Assembly (NCBI GenBank): GCA_023052935.1
Contig: CM041297.1
Location: forward strand, 107,995,563 to 108,059,562
Direction of reading: 5' to 3'
Source: Piezodorus guildinii
Lineage: Eukaryota > Arthropoda > Insecta > Hemiptera > Pentatomidae
DNA length: 64,000 nucleotides
Within the stretch, counting starts at the first letter, position 1. Each line of letters begins with the position of its first letter. The notes under the pieces are model-generated. The model worked only from the letters and a program-made list of their open reading frames with translations, made no database searches and was not told where the DNA came from. Both the position numbers and the translations under genes were made by a program. Below, piece after piece: positions 44,500 to 55,607 of this stretch.

Positions 44500-46985
44500 A
44501 ATTTTGTATTGACAGTTGAACTTTCTTGGTTCCTTTTCTTTCACAATCATAGTAAATGTAAAATCACAATCAATAACTTTTACGAAACTCTCTCCTCTGC
44601 TCCCGATTCAAAGTCAAAATGGCAACTCCTTCGCCAACTGTCTCTTTGCAAATCCTCTTCCTCACCACCCTATCAAACCTCACCAGATGAATTGTTTGTT
44701 TGTTTATTTATTTAACGTCACTTTGCGCTACTATAGCTAATCGGACGATGCTACAGTGGGAGTCCTAAATTTTGCCTATCCAGGTTTTATTGGATAGGGA
44801 TCTTTAACGAGTACCTGACATCGCACAGGCTCGGGACCACCTTTTAACGTCCCCTCCGAAGGACGGCGTAACTAAGAATTTTTTACTCCCATTAAAAAAT
44901 CCTAGGACCACCTGCGGGTTTGAACCCGTGACCATTAGCATGGGAGACTGTTACGCTAGCCACCCAGCTACAAGTGATCCCTCGAGCAGATGAATTAAAT
45001 GTATACTTTTCATCTTCCTCCTCTGATAATCATTCTCCACATTCTCACGATTTTTCTTCAGTTACATCATTTAATCCAGATAATGTTTATTTTTCCGATA
45101 TCACACCAACCGACCTTATCTCCTCTGTAATGAAATCCCATACCAACTCAATAGGATTTGATGGAATACCCGTTAAATTATTAAAACTATGCCTTCCCGA
45201 AATCCTACCAGTTCTTCTATTCATATATAATTTTTCCCTCCGAAATTCCATATTTCCATCTACTTGGAAAAAAGCAATACTCCATCCTATCAATAAAACC
45301 TCTAATCCTACATCTCCTAAAGACTATCGCCAAATTTCCATTCTATCTAACCTTTACAAGCCTTTAGAAAGAATAGTTCAATCTCAATTATCTAATTACC
45401 TTGAAAAGTCTAAACTTCTTGATCCTCTCCAATCCGGTTTCCGACCTGTTTTTTTCTCACAATCCGCTCTCCTCAAAATCACCCGCGATATACATACTGC
45501 TATGGATGAAAAGAAACTGACCGACCGTACTAATACTTCTTGACTTTTCAAAAGCTTTTGACTCCATGGACCACTCCATCCTTTTCTCCAAACTTCAATC
45601 CCTATCCTTTTCCAACAGCACTATCCGTTGGTTTCACTCATTTCTTTCTGATAGAACCCAAACTGTCAATATTCCTAATCATCCTCTATCTTCCTTTCTT
45701 GCCCTTTCGGCAGGTGTGGCCCAGGGTTCAAGTATATCTCCTCTCCTTTTTAATTCCTATATTAATGACCTTCCCAAATCTATCCATCATTGCTCCCACC
45801 ATTTGTACGCTGATGATTTCCAGATCTACCTATCCTTCTCCCCTTCTGAGACATTATTAGCATTTTCTAAGATTCAGGAGGACCTGGATAGAATCAGCGC
45901 CTGGGGAATTCAGAATAAACTTAAGCTAAATGCCATGAAGACGCAAGCAATAGTAATAGGTTTCAATTCCCTTCTCAAATCTAATTCCAACTTTCCAAAT
46001 CTAACGTAATAATTACCCAATTACGTTCAGTTCCACTGTCAAAAACCTAGGTATCACCATCGACCAATCCCTTTCCTGGAAACCCCATATTGCCCAAATC
46101 TCCCGAAAAACAACAAGTACTCTTAAATTTTTCTATCGCTCCCGTCATCTCCTTCCCCTATCCACTCGTAAGCTCCTCGTTTTCTCACTCATTTTCCCCC
46201 ACTTTGACTATTGTTGTGTGGCATATGACGGCCTCTCGGCTGTGATTGAAGACATACTAAAGCGCATTATGAACATTTTCTTAAGATTTGTCTTCGGTAC
46301 TTCAAGGAGGTCTTATGTTACTCACTTATAGGGTGAATTAAAGTGGCTCCTCCCCTCAACCCGCAGACAATATTTCCTTTGATAATACCTCTACCAAACT
46401 ATTAACTCCCAGCATCCTTCCTATATCCACAGTCTCCTTCAATTTAAATCCTCAATCCACTCACTTGAAACTAGATCGCGACAGTCTGACCTTTACCTAC
46501 TTACCCACAGAACCAAAACTTTTGATCGTTCCTTTATTGTTCGCTCTACCACACTCTGGAATTCTCTACCAATCCATATCCGCCATGCTGCCTCTTTATC
46601 CTCATTCAAATCCCAACTTTTCCTATACCTTCTGTCATCCCAAATAGACGATCAGCAAATGTGATATGTCAATTCTATCTAGAAATCTTCATTGAATGAA
46701 TGAAGATTACTGTTTACCGCCCAAATTTTAATTTGATTTCGTTTAAATAAATTTTAGTTTCTCAAAAGATAAAATTAGAATTTATATATTTTTCATTAAT
46801 TTCTTTGTTATTTTTTATGTATGGTATTTTTCTCATTGTAAATAATTGTAATGTTAAATAATGATTGTAAATAATAATTAATCATGTTTCTTGTCTGTTG
46901 GTCAGACATATTATACAATCCGATTATACATAACTGTTATTCTTAGGGGACCTAGTCCCAGAATAAATTTGTTTTCTATTCTATT
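44500..46985 (+). pseudogene. CR1-group LINE, 5'-truncated, interrupted by SINE-A
   Basis: The pieces in order are KWQLLRQLSLCKSSSSPPYQ and TSPDEL, the SINE insertion (44694-44986), then GFDGIPVKLLKLCLPEILPV, STWKKAILHPI and DPLQSGFR. Next come VLILLDFSKAFDSMDHSIL (motif A), GVAQGSSISPLLFNSYINDL and HLYADDFQIYLSF (YADD intact). The CR1/L2-type end TKTFDRSFIVRSTTLWNSLP follows. One frameshift lies near 45525, another near 46009, and stops near 46330 and 46380. The 3' UTR runs to about 46985 and ends in TTCTATTCTATTCTA, a short tandem tail of the kind CR1 relatives use. EN is absent. Clade inside the CR1 group (Crack, Daphne, L2) is not resolved. Confidence 0.8.
44694..44986 (-). mobile_element. 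SINE-A copy inserted in the CR1-group LINE
   Basis: A full-length minus copy. The head GTAGCTGGGTGGCTAGCGTA and CACGGGTTCAAACCCGC lie at the high-coordinate end, the A-rich tail at the low end. The TSD CAGATGAATT is at 44684-44693 and 44987-44996, identical. SINE plus one TSD is 303 bp, a multiple of three, and both TSD copies sit at the same codon phase. Confidence 0.92.
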
Positions 46986-47493
46986 CTAAATGCTTTTAGA
47001 CCAATTACTGGTTTATGCGCCCCGAATAATATAACAGTAAATTAAGTCTTAATAATAAATACTTCATTTATTAAAAGTATTCTGTTCCTAAGCATTAAAA
47101 TAGCCAGTTCAACATTTCAAAAACTATAAAATTGACTAATTTCTATTATTAATTATTTAAAAACTATATTTCTGCACAGTGCCCTAAACATGGATCATAA
47201 TAATTATCTTATAACCAGCCGCATTTTAATTGTTTAATTATTTTTTTTTTATCAATTTATAATTTTTTATTTTTTAAACCTGATTTGGTCTGATATAAGT
47301 TCCTATTTCTGTATTTGATTAATATATGGCTTATGCTTTTGGTACTACTTTATAATTATATTTAATATTTATATTATAAAACCAAGAACGGGCGTAGGAT
47401 AAGAAATAAATAAATATAAATTTTTAAATCCGAATATAGGTCTATTTCAAATAATTTTCATTACTATATATTACATAGTATATGAGAAATAAA
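46986..47493. other. AT-rich noncoding stretch
   Basis: I see nothing supported here. Confidence 0.5.
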
Positions 47494-47960
47494 ATTCGAG
47501 TAAAAATGAAAACTAAGTTTAATCCTGATGACACGGTTATAACTTGTGAAAGGAAAATTTGTTAAGACATATATATTTATATAATATAAATTAAATTGTT
47601 ATTATTGTTAAAATTTTTAACATTAAATTTGTATGTTAGTTTTTATCTGGAACTGATTAGCTTCGCATCCAGCTAATATGAAGTACTATTTTCTTCTTTA
47701 CCAGCGTCCTGAATTTTTATTAATTGTTTTTAGTTAAGTAGATCTCTCGGACATTTATATACATACAAAATTGAACTGATATTTCTAGAAATATAAACGT
47801 CTTAACAAATTTTCCTTTCACAGGTTATGTTCTCTGTGTGGCTGTTACTATTTTGTTATACACCGAGGAGAATTTTGAAATATCCGGATGTAATAGAACT
47901 CTTAACAAGCGTCATCAGGATTAAACTTTGTTTTTATTTTTACTTGAATTTTTATCTTCT
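47494..47960. mobile_element. Inverted-repeat structure, probably PLE-derived
   Basis: The left segment (about 47494-47575) has AAGTTTAATCCTGATGAC and GTGAAAGGAAAATTTGTTAA. The right segment (about 47795-47950) carries both blocks in inverse, with ~80 extra bp between them. CCTGATGACGCTTGTTAAGA on the minus strand resembles the CTGATGA half of PLE hammerhead-like motifs. Inverted partial copies are common in PLEs. No coding sequence remains. Confidence 0.45.
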
Positions 47961-48009
47961 TTTCTTTTTAATTTTTCTGGAAGTTTTTCTTAATATAAAC
48001 ACTTAAAAG

Positions 48010-48115
48010 AGCACACATTGACTTCCATTTGTCACTTAATCACTTTATTTCATAAGCTTTTCATATTTGTCGACGTTTCGGGGCTGTTTCCCAATTTTCA
48101 AGACTTATTTTTTTC
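48010..48115 (-). mobile_element. PLE 3' end with GAAACGTCG hairpin
   Basis: On the minus strand AAGTCTTGAAAATTGGGAAA is followed by CAGCCCCGAAACGTCGAC: a GGG/CCC stem directly before GAAACGTCG. It is the sister of the motif at 16928. An AT-rich tail with GAAATAAAGTG follows. Confidence 0.55.
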
Positions 48116-48119
48116 ATTA

Positions 48120-49374
48120 TATAATTGATTTTTCATATATCACCCATCACTTTATTTCATAGCACACTGCTATTTGTCCTTATTGGTGTTCATTGACAGT
48201 GAGCCAATTATTTCTTTTAAAACTCAGAAACTCAAGCTTGTCTGCTTATTAAATCGTATACTTCTTAATATATAATCATAAATCCCAGTCATATTTACAA
48301 ATTGCTATACATATTATTTAATTCATATTTTTATTAACATCAAGTATAATTATATAATTAACAAATATATTAAAAGTTATTAGTTACTCGTTGAATAATA
48401 AATAATCCCTCATTACATGATATCTTGTGTGTGGTTTCATGTATATTTCTTATTTATTTTGTAGATAAAGGTCAGTTATGGACTATTAAAACTAAAAATT
48501 ATTAATAGCAGAAAATCATCCATTATTAATGTGAATATGACAATAGGAACATAGACAAGAGTTTATAAGCTAAGCACATGACCTTCACCTGGATTGCAGG
48601 CTAGGCTTCACTTTCTACCTCTCTGGCTCATGGTAGATTCAGTTCTGTAATTGCATATTTTTTTTAAAAAAGCACTTCATCAATGATTGGGGAAGCTTAC
48701 ATTCTGTGAAAACTGTATAACAGATTATATCCCTCTAAAAAATTTTGAATGAATATGAACGCACTATGTATTTATCATCAGAACAATCTTTCAAGGAACA
48801 TCAGCAAAATATTTAGACAGGAATATATCAACACATATATAGCTGTGCTTCAATAACAAAAAGAGATCTAATAAACCAGATTAAACTGCCCTAACCACTA
48901 GTTTAAGAAAAAAAAGTACATACGTTCAAATTACATTCTCCTAAAGTAATATATTATGAAAAAAAAAAATAGCCGCAAGATTAACATCGAAAAATATAAA
49001 AATCGTACCATAAACAAAAAATCTAATGTCCAAAAATTAATTCGTGACATACAAAATTCAATAATTTTATATTAAAAATACATATTAACAACATTAATAT
49101 TATCATGTAGCATGTACAAAAAAAAATTCTCGGAATTATGTAATTTGGAAAATCCCTCCCTACATCTCTTTGAACCATTTCTACTATCTTTGTTCAGAGT
49201 TCATTTAAAGTTTGTAATATCCACACAGTTGCATATAAGACACATTATGGTTTCAACTTGTAATAATTTCTAATGATTAATAACTCTTTAATAAAGTACT
49301 TATAACGTTAAAAATTGTAAATTCTTATTGAGATGTTTATTCAACTACTGCATGTCAATTCATATTTCTATTTC
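48120..49374. other. AT-rich noncoding stretch
   Basis: No gene is supported. The last ~150 bp may be the 3' UTR of the minus-strand LINE that follows. Confidence 0.45.
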
Positions 49375-49745
49375 TGTTATTTATTTATTTATGACGCCTC
49401 TACGCCTGTATACTCTGTTATAGTATAAACTTCTTTTCAAATATTTGAAGAGGATATTGACTTTGTTTTCATCATCTTTAAGTATGTCTTTTAGTGTATT
49501 ATCCATTTTTGGTTCAATTCTCAATTTACTGAAAATTGGACAATCTAATAATATATGTTTTACTGTCCTTATTGTGTTACATCTGGTACAGTTGGGGCTT
49601 CTAGACCTCACAGAAGGTAGCCGTAGGAGAAATCAGAATGTCCTATTCGGAGTCTGCAGAGGATCACTTCTTTCCTTGACTTCCTATAGGAGTTCTTCCA
49701 ACGGTCACAATCTTTTCATTCGATAAAGTAAATTCTATAAATAGC
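49375..49745 (-). pseudogene. RNase H-type LINE C-terminal remnant
   Basis: On the minus strand RKEVILCRLRIGHSDFSYGY is followed after a frameshift (about 49613) by SPNCTRCNTIRTVKHILLDC. This is the ILxRLRIGHTxxTHxYLL...C..C...KHIL..C tail of I/R1/Loa-like ORF2. LKDILKDDENK matches the copy at 42405. The stop is near 49381. Confidence 0.7.
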
Positions 49746-49890
49746 ACCAGCTATTTCATCCTACTATTTCTTAACTAATTTTAATGATTCTTTATTCGTT
49801 TTGTAGAAAAATTAATAATTTATGAGAACGTATTTATTTATTTATCTTCGAAAATAACGGAGTTACAATTGTGTGTATAAATATATATTT

Positions 49891-49925
<35 letters not shown>

Positions 49926-50149
49926 TTGTTTTTATTCGTAGCGATGTCCTCATCCTAAAACAATACAATTTTTTCTCTACCTTAAAAAATAACTGAGTTA
50001 TAGGCTTATTTGTAGGTAAAATTTCTACTTTTTTATAATTATTCGCGGAATCTTGGTTTAACAACTCAGATAATTTTTTCTCTATCTTCAAAAAAAACTG
50101 AATTATTTAATTAAATCATATTTAATCGACCGCTATTTTAAAAATAATC
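49746..50149. other. AT-rich stretch with palindromic trinucleotide array
   Basis: At 49888-49925 (AAT)n turns into (ATT)n and forms a self-complementary microsatellite. Otherwise nothing is seen. Confidence 0.6.
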
Positions 50150-50271
50150 GGCTGACACCAACGTCTAGGTGTTAGGATCATCGTTGGATGCACAAGTATT
50201 TTTGTGCCAAGTTTCGAAAAAATCAGTCCTGTAGTTTCGAAGAAAAGCCGCGGTAGATGGACAAACGATTT
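50150..50271. repeat. Fragment of an unclassified dispersed repeat
   Basis: TGCCAAGTTTCGAAAAAATC, GTCCTGTAGTTTCGAAGAAA and GATGGACAAACGA resemble the words (position-tracking TTTCG...AAAATC...GTAGTTT...GACAAAC) found in common arthropod repeat tails. Family not determined. Confidence 0.3.
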
Positions 50272-50282
50272 TTTTTATTCGT

Positions 50283-50567
50283 CGTTTGTTTGTTTTTTAT
50301 TTATTTAACGTCACTTTATGCTACTATGGCTAATCGGACGATGCTACAGTGGGAGTCCTAAATTTTGCCTATCCAGATTTTATTAGGATACGGATCTTTA
50401 ACGAGTACCTGACATCGCACAGGCTCGGGACCACCTTTTAACGTCCCATCCGAAGAACGGCATAACTAAGGATGTTTTACTCCCATTAAAAAATCCTAGA
50501 ACCACCTGCGGGTTTGAACCTTTTGCATAGGAGGCTGTTACACTAACCACCCAACTACAAGTGATCT
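50283..50567 (-). mobile_element. SINE-A copy
   Basis: Minus copy with the head GTAGTTGGGTGGTTAGTGTA. Part of box B is lost (GGTTCAAACCCGC is truncated relative to 38272 near 50520). Flanks TTTTTATTCGT (50272-50282) and TTTTTAATTCGT near 50569-50580 are a slightly altered TSD. Confidence 0.85.
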
Positions 50568-50580
50568 CTTTTTAATTCGT

Positions 50581-51329
50581 TATTAGGATTCTACATATCT
50601 TGATTCCTAAAATTAGATATACTTTTACTGCAATCGGGGAAGTCCCCATAAAATAGGATTGTGTACATCAATTACATTTTTTCATCTTGAAACGTAGGCC
50701 CTCATTTTTTTTTTTGTCGATTACAAAGGTTCATTATTGAAAATAATAAACCAAAAACTTTTCACAAAAATTAGTAAACAGTCTTAGATTCCTTGAGACA
50801 TCTATACTCGTCTGAATGTGAAACGTGAGTGTTAACTATTATTATTCGATATTTATTGCTATATACTGTATCAATAAATAGTAATAATAAATCTCACAAT
50901 GAGAGCCCCTCACCAAACGCACTCATTGGCACAGCCAAGAGCCCCCATTTCCGTCCCCTCTGTTCGCCAATAGAACTAACTGATATGCCCTCTGCTTCTA
51001 ATCTATCGTTCGATGACATCATATATGTTTTGATAATATAGAATCACTATCTATACGGAAGTGTAGATATATTTACAAATATATATCTGCTAATTAGATT
51101 AGTAAAAGTGATGATATTAACTAGCAATATGTATATTTCTACTTTTACATACATTAATATACATTTTATTAATTTATTTACAATTGTTTTTTGTTTGTTC
51201 TTCAAATCGCTATTTGCCATCTGCAAAAAAAAATTGCATTAAGCACATATGTTAAGTTTTCGAAATTAGGTTAAATCAGGCATCTCTTGGCCACCGCCTC
51301 AAAAGTCGTTAGGGTGGGTTGTACGGATT
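50581..51329. other. Noncoding stretch with a GC-richer patch
   Basis: The patch at 50890-51020 (AGAGCCCCTCACC, CCCCTCTGTTCGCC) has no convincing frame and no match to the other repeats here. Confidence 0.35.
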
Positions 51330-51655
51330 GGTGTTAGATTTAAGTGTTTAGGCCGATGGGTTCATGTTGTAAGTCAGTCTGTCATGAAATCTTTAATAAT
51401 ATTCTGTGACTGTGTCCGAAACTGTAAGTATGTCTAAGTCCTTGTGAAGTAATTCGTTGTTACATAAAACGGTGCATCCACGATGTTTCGCAATACTTTC
51501 GATTGAAGAGACTGAATTATTTGGATGTTAAAGTTTTTACCAGATCCCCATACTTCTATCCTATATGTCCACAAGGGTTTGATCAGTACTTTGTATATAG
51601 TAATTTTAGTTTTCACGAATAATTTTGATCGTTTGTCAAGCAGACGGGATTATTG
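51330..51655 (-). pseudogene. Jockey-clade RT C-terminal remnant
   Basis: Minus strand: RLLDKRSKLFVKTKITIYKV, KPLWTYRIEVWGSGKNFNIQ and QSKVLRNIVDAPFYVTTN, then after a shift DLDILTVSDTVTEYY and RFHDRLTYNMNPSA. This order is that of the Jockey C-terminus. The fragment is short, with a stop and a shift. Confidence 0.7.
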
Positions 51656-51756
51656 CATATAATTATTTATATTGTTGGGTTAATTAATCTAAAGCATATG
51701 CTTCCATAGAAATCCAATGTAATTTTACTTCAATTTGTTTGTATAAATTTTATATT

Positions 51757-52847
51757 AAGGGAAAGTATGCGATCGTGAAGTTTTCGAATTTCAGTTATCA
51801 AAAGAAATACGTTCAAGAATCCCTTGAGTCCAAATAACGAATTCGCGCGAATAGTTCTGTGTGTGTCTGTGTGGATGTGTGTTGTGGTAAGTCTAGGACG
51901 AAAACGAAATGTCGTACGACACTGAAATATCACATTTAAGACAAATGTAAGTCTGAGATGTTACAGCCAAGTTTTCTCCAGAATCAGCTGACCGGAAGTT
52001 CTGCTTTATACCATGCATATTGTATCTTTTTAAGATTTTCTCTAAAACGACTTTAACGATATTAACACGTTCACGCTGGGGCGAATATCTTTTTTTTTTT
52101 TTCGCTTGAGGCAGGGCAACACTGTTGCAAGTTCGAACGTGTTTAATGCGAGATTACAACAGTTCCAGGCCTCGAATGCACTCCATCCCACGGAATAGTC
52201 CAGTGTGACCCACGGGTGGGTCACTCCATCCCACTGATCAGTCAAGTATGACCCATCTGTGGGTCACGCCGGCGTGAATGTATAATAATAAACTCACTAT
52301 AAGGATGTGAAATTCAACGAACCTTTAAATATCACGTAGGTTAATTTCTGATTGAAATACTCAGACATGGCTTAAGTCGATATTTTAAATTTCCTTCTTC
52401 TAAAGTACGTTAAGTTAAAAATTAACTATACCATCCTATTAACATAGTTAAAAAATAAAAAAAATAATTATAGATATTGAACGAATTTGAAAATAATCTA
52501 AAGGGGAAAAGAGCAAACATATTTTTTTATATAACTTTTTCTTAATGATAAAAGAATAGTAATATACATGTACAATATACCCTAGGAAAGCTGAAGATGT
52601 TAAGAAAAATGTTATCTTCTACACAAAGTTGTGGAAGGTATTATAAAGTAAGGAATATGGCGTAAACTTGGGGGATTATTGTACAAATTAATTTTATTAT
52701 GTTATATTATTTAATCTAAAACATATATTTTCGACAATACCGAGCTTAATTCTTTTATTTAAACACATTTTAACTTTAGCTTTATTAAAAGTTCTAAAAT
52801 TTATTTAACTACCGAGGTAAGTGGAAGTCGTGTGTTGCGCACACCAG
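51757..52847 (+). repeat. Rep-1 copy 8, split by a piggyBac-like MITE
   Basis: It starts near ATTAAGGGAAAGTATGCGAT and ends GTCGTGTGTTGCGCACACCA. It includes CAGCTGACCGGAAGTTCTGC and the TATACCATGCATATTGTATC words. The MITE at 52066-52282 interrupts it at the TTTTGATTAAACTCGC position of the family. Confidence 0.8.
52066..52282. mobile_element. piggyBac-like MITE, ~217 bp
   Basis: It starts directly after TTAA (52062-52065) with CACGTTCACGCTGG and ends CCGGCGTGAATGTA, the inverse with two or three changes. TTAA targets and CACGTTCRCG-type ends are typical of piggyBac MITEs. The right TTAA has drifted to TAAT. It carries two 43-bp subterminal tandem units at about 52179-52266, each with a GTGGGTCAC word and GACCCA. 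No coding capacity. Confidence 0.6.
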
Positions 52848-52994
52848 ATCTTTATAACATTAACGGATATTGTCATTATAGCTTTGAAAAATAATTATAT
52901 AAATTCAGAAATAATTTCAAAAGGATAGAGGATTTAAGTTAGCATAACGATTCCTAGATAGCGAATATATTTTAGAATAGAGAGCCTATGTATA

Positions 52995-53892
52995 ATAATA
53001 GGCTTACCGAACCCAAAGGTTCGATGTCGATACCACCATATTCCGTCTACACAGACTCGTCCAATGTTCGCCGGTCAAGCCCAAAATCAGCCTTAACGCA
53101 ATCCTCCCATCGACGCTTCGGCCTACCTTTTGGACGCCTACCAGTCGGATCAGCGAATACCAACTTTCTCGGAATCCGTTCCTCACCGAGCCCAACAACT
53201 TTACGCGCCCATTTGAGTCTCCGCGACGCTTATAATCAACTCAATTATATTCACAGGATACAAGTTCCGCAATTCCGCGTTGTGCAACCTTCTAAATTCC
53301 CCAGTGGCCTCATCTCTCTTCGGATCAAATATTTTACGCAGTACCTTATTTTCGAAAACCTTATGCCTTTGTTCATCCTTCAAAGTAAGCGGCCACGTTT
53401 CACATCCGTAAAGAACCGTCGGAAGAATAATAGTTTTATAAATTCTAACCTTTAAGTTTTTAGATAGAAGCCGCGAACTAAGTAACTTAGCAACTGTATA
53501 ATAACACGCATTTCCCACCTTTAATCGGGACTTTATTTCTTCCTGGATTTCATTTTTTCTTGTTATCATTGAACCTAAATACTTGTATTTCTCTACGTGT
53601 TCAAAAGTATACCCTGATATATCAATATCACCAAGATCGCCACCGTTTCTGCTACTAATCATATATTTCGTATTATCGGTATTTAATTCGAGTCCTATTT
53701 CTTTACCGGTTTTAATTAACACACTTGTATTTAGTTGTATGGTTTCCGTGTCTTCACCTAGCAGTACCAAATCATCGGCATACCCTAAAACCGGAATCCA
53801 ATTCGGAATTCATTATTATTGAATTATTATGGGTGAACGGAATTCACCCATATTTAAGCCTTTCTCGGTACACATCACCTTTTCTATGAGAT
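52995..53892 (-). mobile_element. 5'-truncated LINE (RTE/R4-like RT) with 18-bp TSD
   Basis: ATAGAGAGCCTATGTATA occurs at 52977-52994 and 53893-53910, identical. Between them, the minus frame starts inside motif C (GYADDLVLLGED near 53780-53800) and continues through LNTDNTKYMISSRNGGD, YKYLGSMITRKNEIQEEIK, PTVLYGCETWPLTLKDEQ and LRKIFDPKRDE. After a shift near 53215 it gives GRRPKGRPKRRWEDCVKADF and a stop near 53025. A small palindrome (ATGGGTGAA/TTCACCCAT) lies at 53828-53850, at the 5' truncation side. It belongs to a subfamily different from 12584 and 33060. Confidence 0.8.
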
Positions 53893-53910
53893 ATAGAGAG
53901 CCTATGTATA

Positions 53911-54189
53911 GCAAACGAAAATTATCGTTGAGATGAAGAAGAGAATAAAAACGAAGACTGCATTCGTATATTTTTTAGTCTCAAGCTTACCAGAAAATCC
54001 ACATGCAACAATTGTCCAAGTGTTGAGGGTTGAGGAAACAAGGAATTGATGGTACTGTCGATGCACATAACTGTTGGAATTAAAACTTTCTTTAAATGAA
54101 GAGATGAATGTTTAGGAAATAGAAAATATATTATTTTAACACAAGACATTGATAAATCAAAGATAAATCATAGATTTTTAACTAAGCTG
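53911..54189. other. Noncoding stretch
   Basis: I see nothing supported here. Confidence 0.45.
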
Positions 54190-54700
54190 AGGAAGTGAAG
54201 AGGCAGGCTTTAGATGAATATAACCTTGTTTTTAATTTCATTCTGCAGTTTTCGGATCGCCTTGAGCATTTGGAGCATAGAATGAAAGGACAGGAGAATT
54301 ATCTGCATCTAAATGGTATTGTAAGAGTTGCATATAGCATTAATATAAATCCTGTTAGATCATTAATATAAAGTAAAGGTTTAGTAAGAGTGATTAGCCT
54401 TGAAAAACACCACGCTTATGACCTAGAGCTTTGAAAGAATGATAACGTTTGAAAACGGAGATACAAAAATAAACAAATTTAAAGAAGGAAGGCTGATGAA
54501 GGTTATGCAGAGGAGTACTTAATGAACAACTGAATCAAAGGCCATTTAGAAATCTAAGAGAACTAGGATGTTGATCATCTGTTTACTAATAGAGTTCCAG
54601 GCATTTGGTAATTTCAAGGTGGATGTGTCTAATAGTGGGTTCGGAAATCTAATTGGAGAACTCTGAAATTGTTAAGCTTTTATAATTAAAGGCAGCTTCA
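54190..54700 (-). pseudogene. Highly decayed RT remnant
   Basis: The minus strand contains INILVLLDF and MAFDSVVH (motif A region), KRGVFQG (domain 4) and HLDADNSPVLS (possible degraded YADD) in the correct order but with many stops. Probably a CR1-group LINE of different subfamily. Confidence 0.5.
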
Positions 54701-54799
54701 TTCCATGGGTCTACCACGAAAAATATCGGATCTGACTCAACGTATTTTTAATAGGTGAAGACTCTACACTACCGCGGCTTAGAAAAAGCGTCAAGTTTT

Positions 54800-54805
<6 letters not shown>

Positions 54806-54856
<51 letters not shown>
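54806..54856. repeat. (TA)n microsatellite
   Basis: About 51 bp of TA repeats, followed by a T run. Confidence 0.95.
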
Positions 54857-54869
<13 letters not shown>

Positions 54870-55300
54870 TGTTTTTTAAAGTGATGCTGAACATCTCTGG
54901 AGGAGAAGAAACTGTTCTTTACAGGTTTAGTAAGAATAGTACTTCTTCCCTCTAACTTACTGATTCCTGGGTTAGTGAAGGAAACGGTGGAAGTAGGGTG
55001 GCGTGTTGAATAAGAAAAAAAATATCGATTAAATGAAAACCATTCTACTAACTATTTGGTGGAGGGTTCGGAATACTGAAGCTCGACACCGCATAAGTTG
55101 AACAAACTATTTATATTTTTTATTGGTTTTTATTATAAACTAGAAATGGAATAGGAACAAAAAGTCCTCTTTAGTTCTAAAACAAAGTCTTGGAGGTCAA
55201 CAGAGCAACAATGACAGGTACGAACGTTATGCAAATTATTTACTTCTTTTTTTTTTAGTAAAAAGTACAAACATAACAAAGGAACTAAAGTTATTAGACG
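54857..55300. other. Noncoding stretch
   Basis: I see nothing supported here. Confidence 0.45.
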
Positions 55301-55304
55301 GTGT

Positions 55305-55354
<50 letters not shown>
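55301..55354. repeat. (GT)n microsatellite
   Basis: About 26 GT units with one AT interruption. The minus ORF 55294-55491 ending in TH repeats derives from it. Confidence 0.95.
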
Positions 55355-55356
<2 letters not shown>

Positions 55357-55607
55357 AAGGGAAATGGATACTTCAGAAATTATTTTGATCAAATGAAAAT
55401 CTAAGCAGAGGATATTACTCATTACACTACTATTTTGACAAAGAACACTCGATGGGTGCCTGTCACATTTTAAACTTGGCAGGTTACTCACTGTAAGACG
55501 AGGGGAAATTTGGTATAGATATAGGACTGTTTAAATTTAAATTACCTATAAATAATGTTGCTTCACTATATTTAGTAAGTTATTTTCACTTTATGAATCA
55601 CTGAAAG

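Noticed and set aside
50150..50271. Extra Rep-1 copy
   Set aside because: Shares only general TTTCG/AAAATC words. The ordered Rep-1 blocks are missing.
26321..50567. tRNA genes suggested by box A/box B words
   Set aside because: Each sits at the head of a dispersed SINE with TSD and a tRNA-unrelated body. None shows a full cloverleaf with acceptor stem.
55294..55491. 65-aa minus ORF with TH repeats
   Set aside because: Product of the (GT)n microsatellite.
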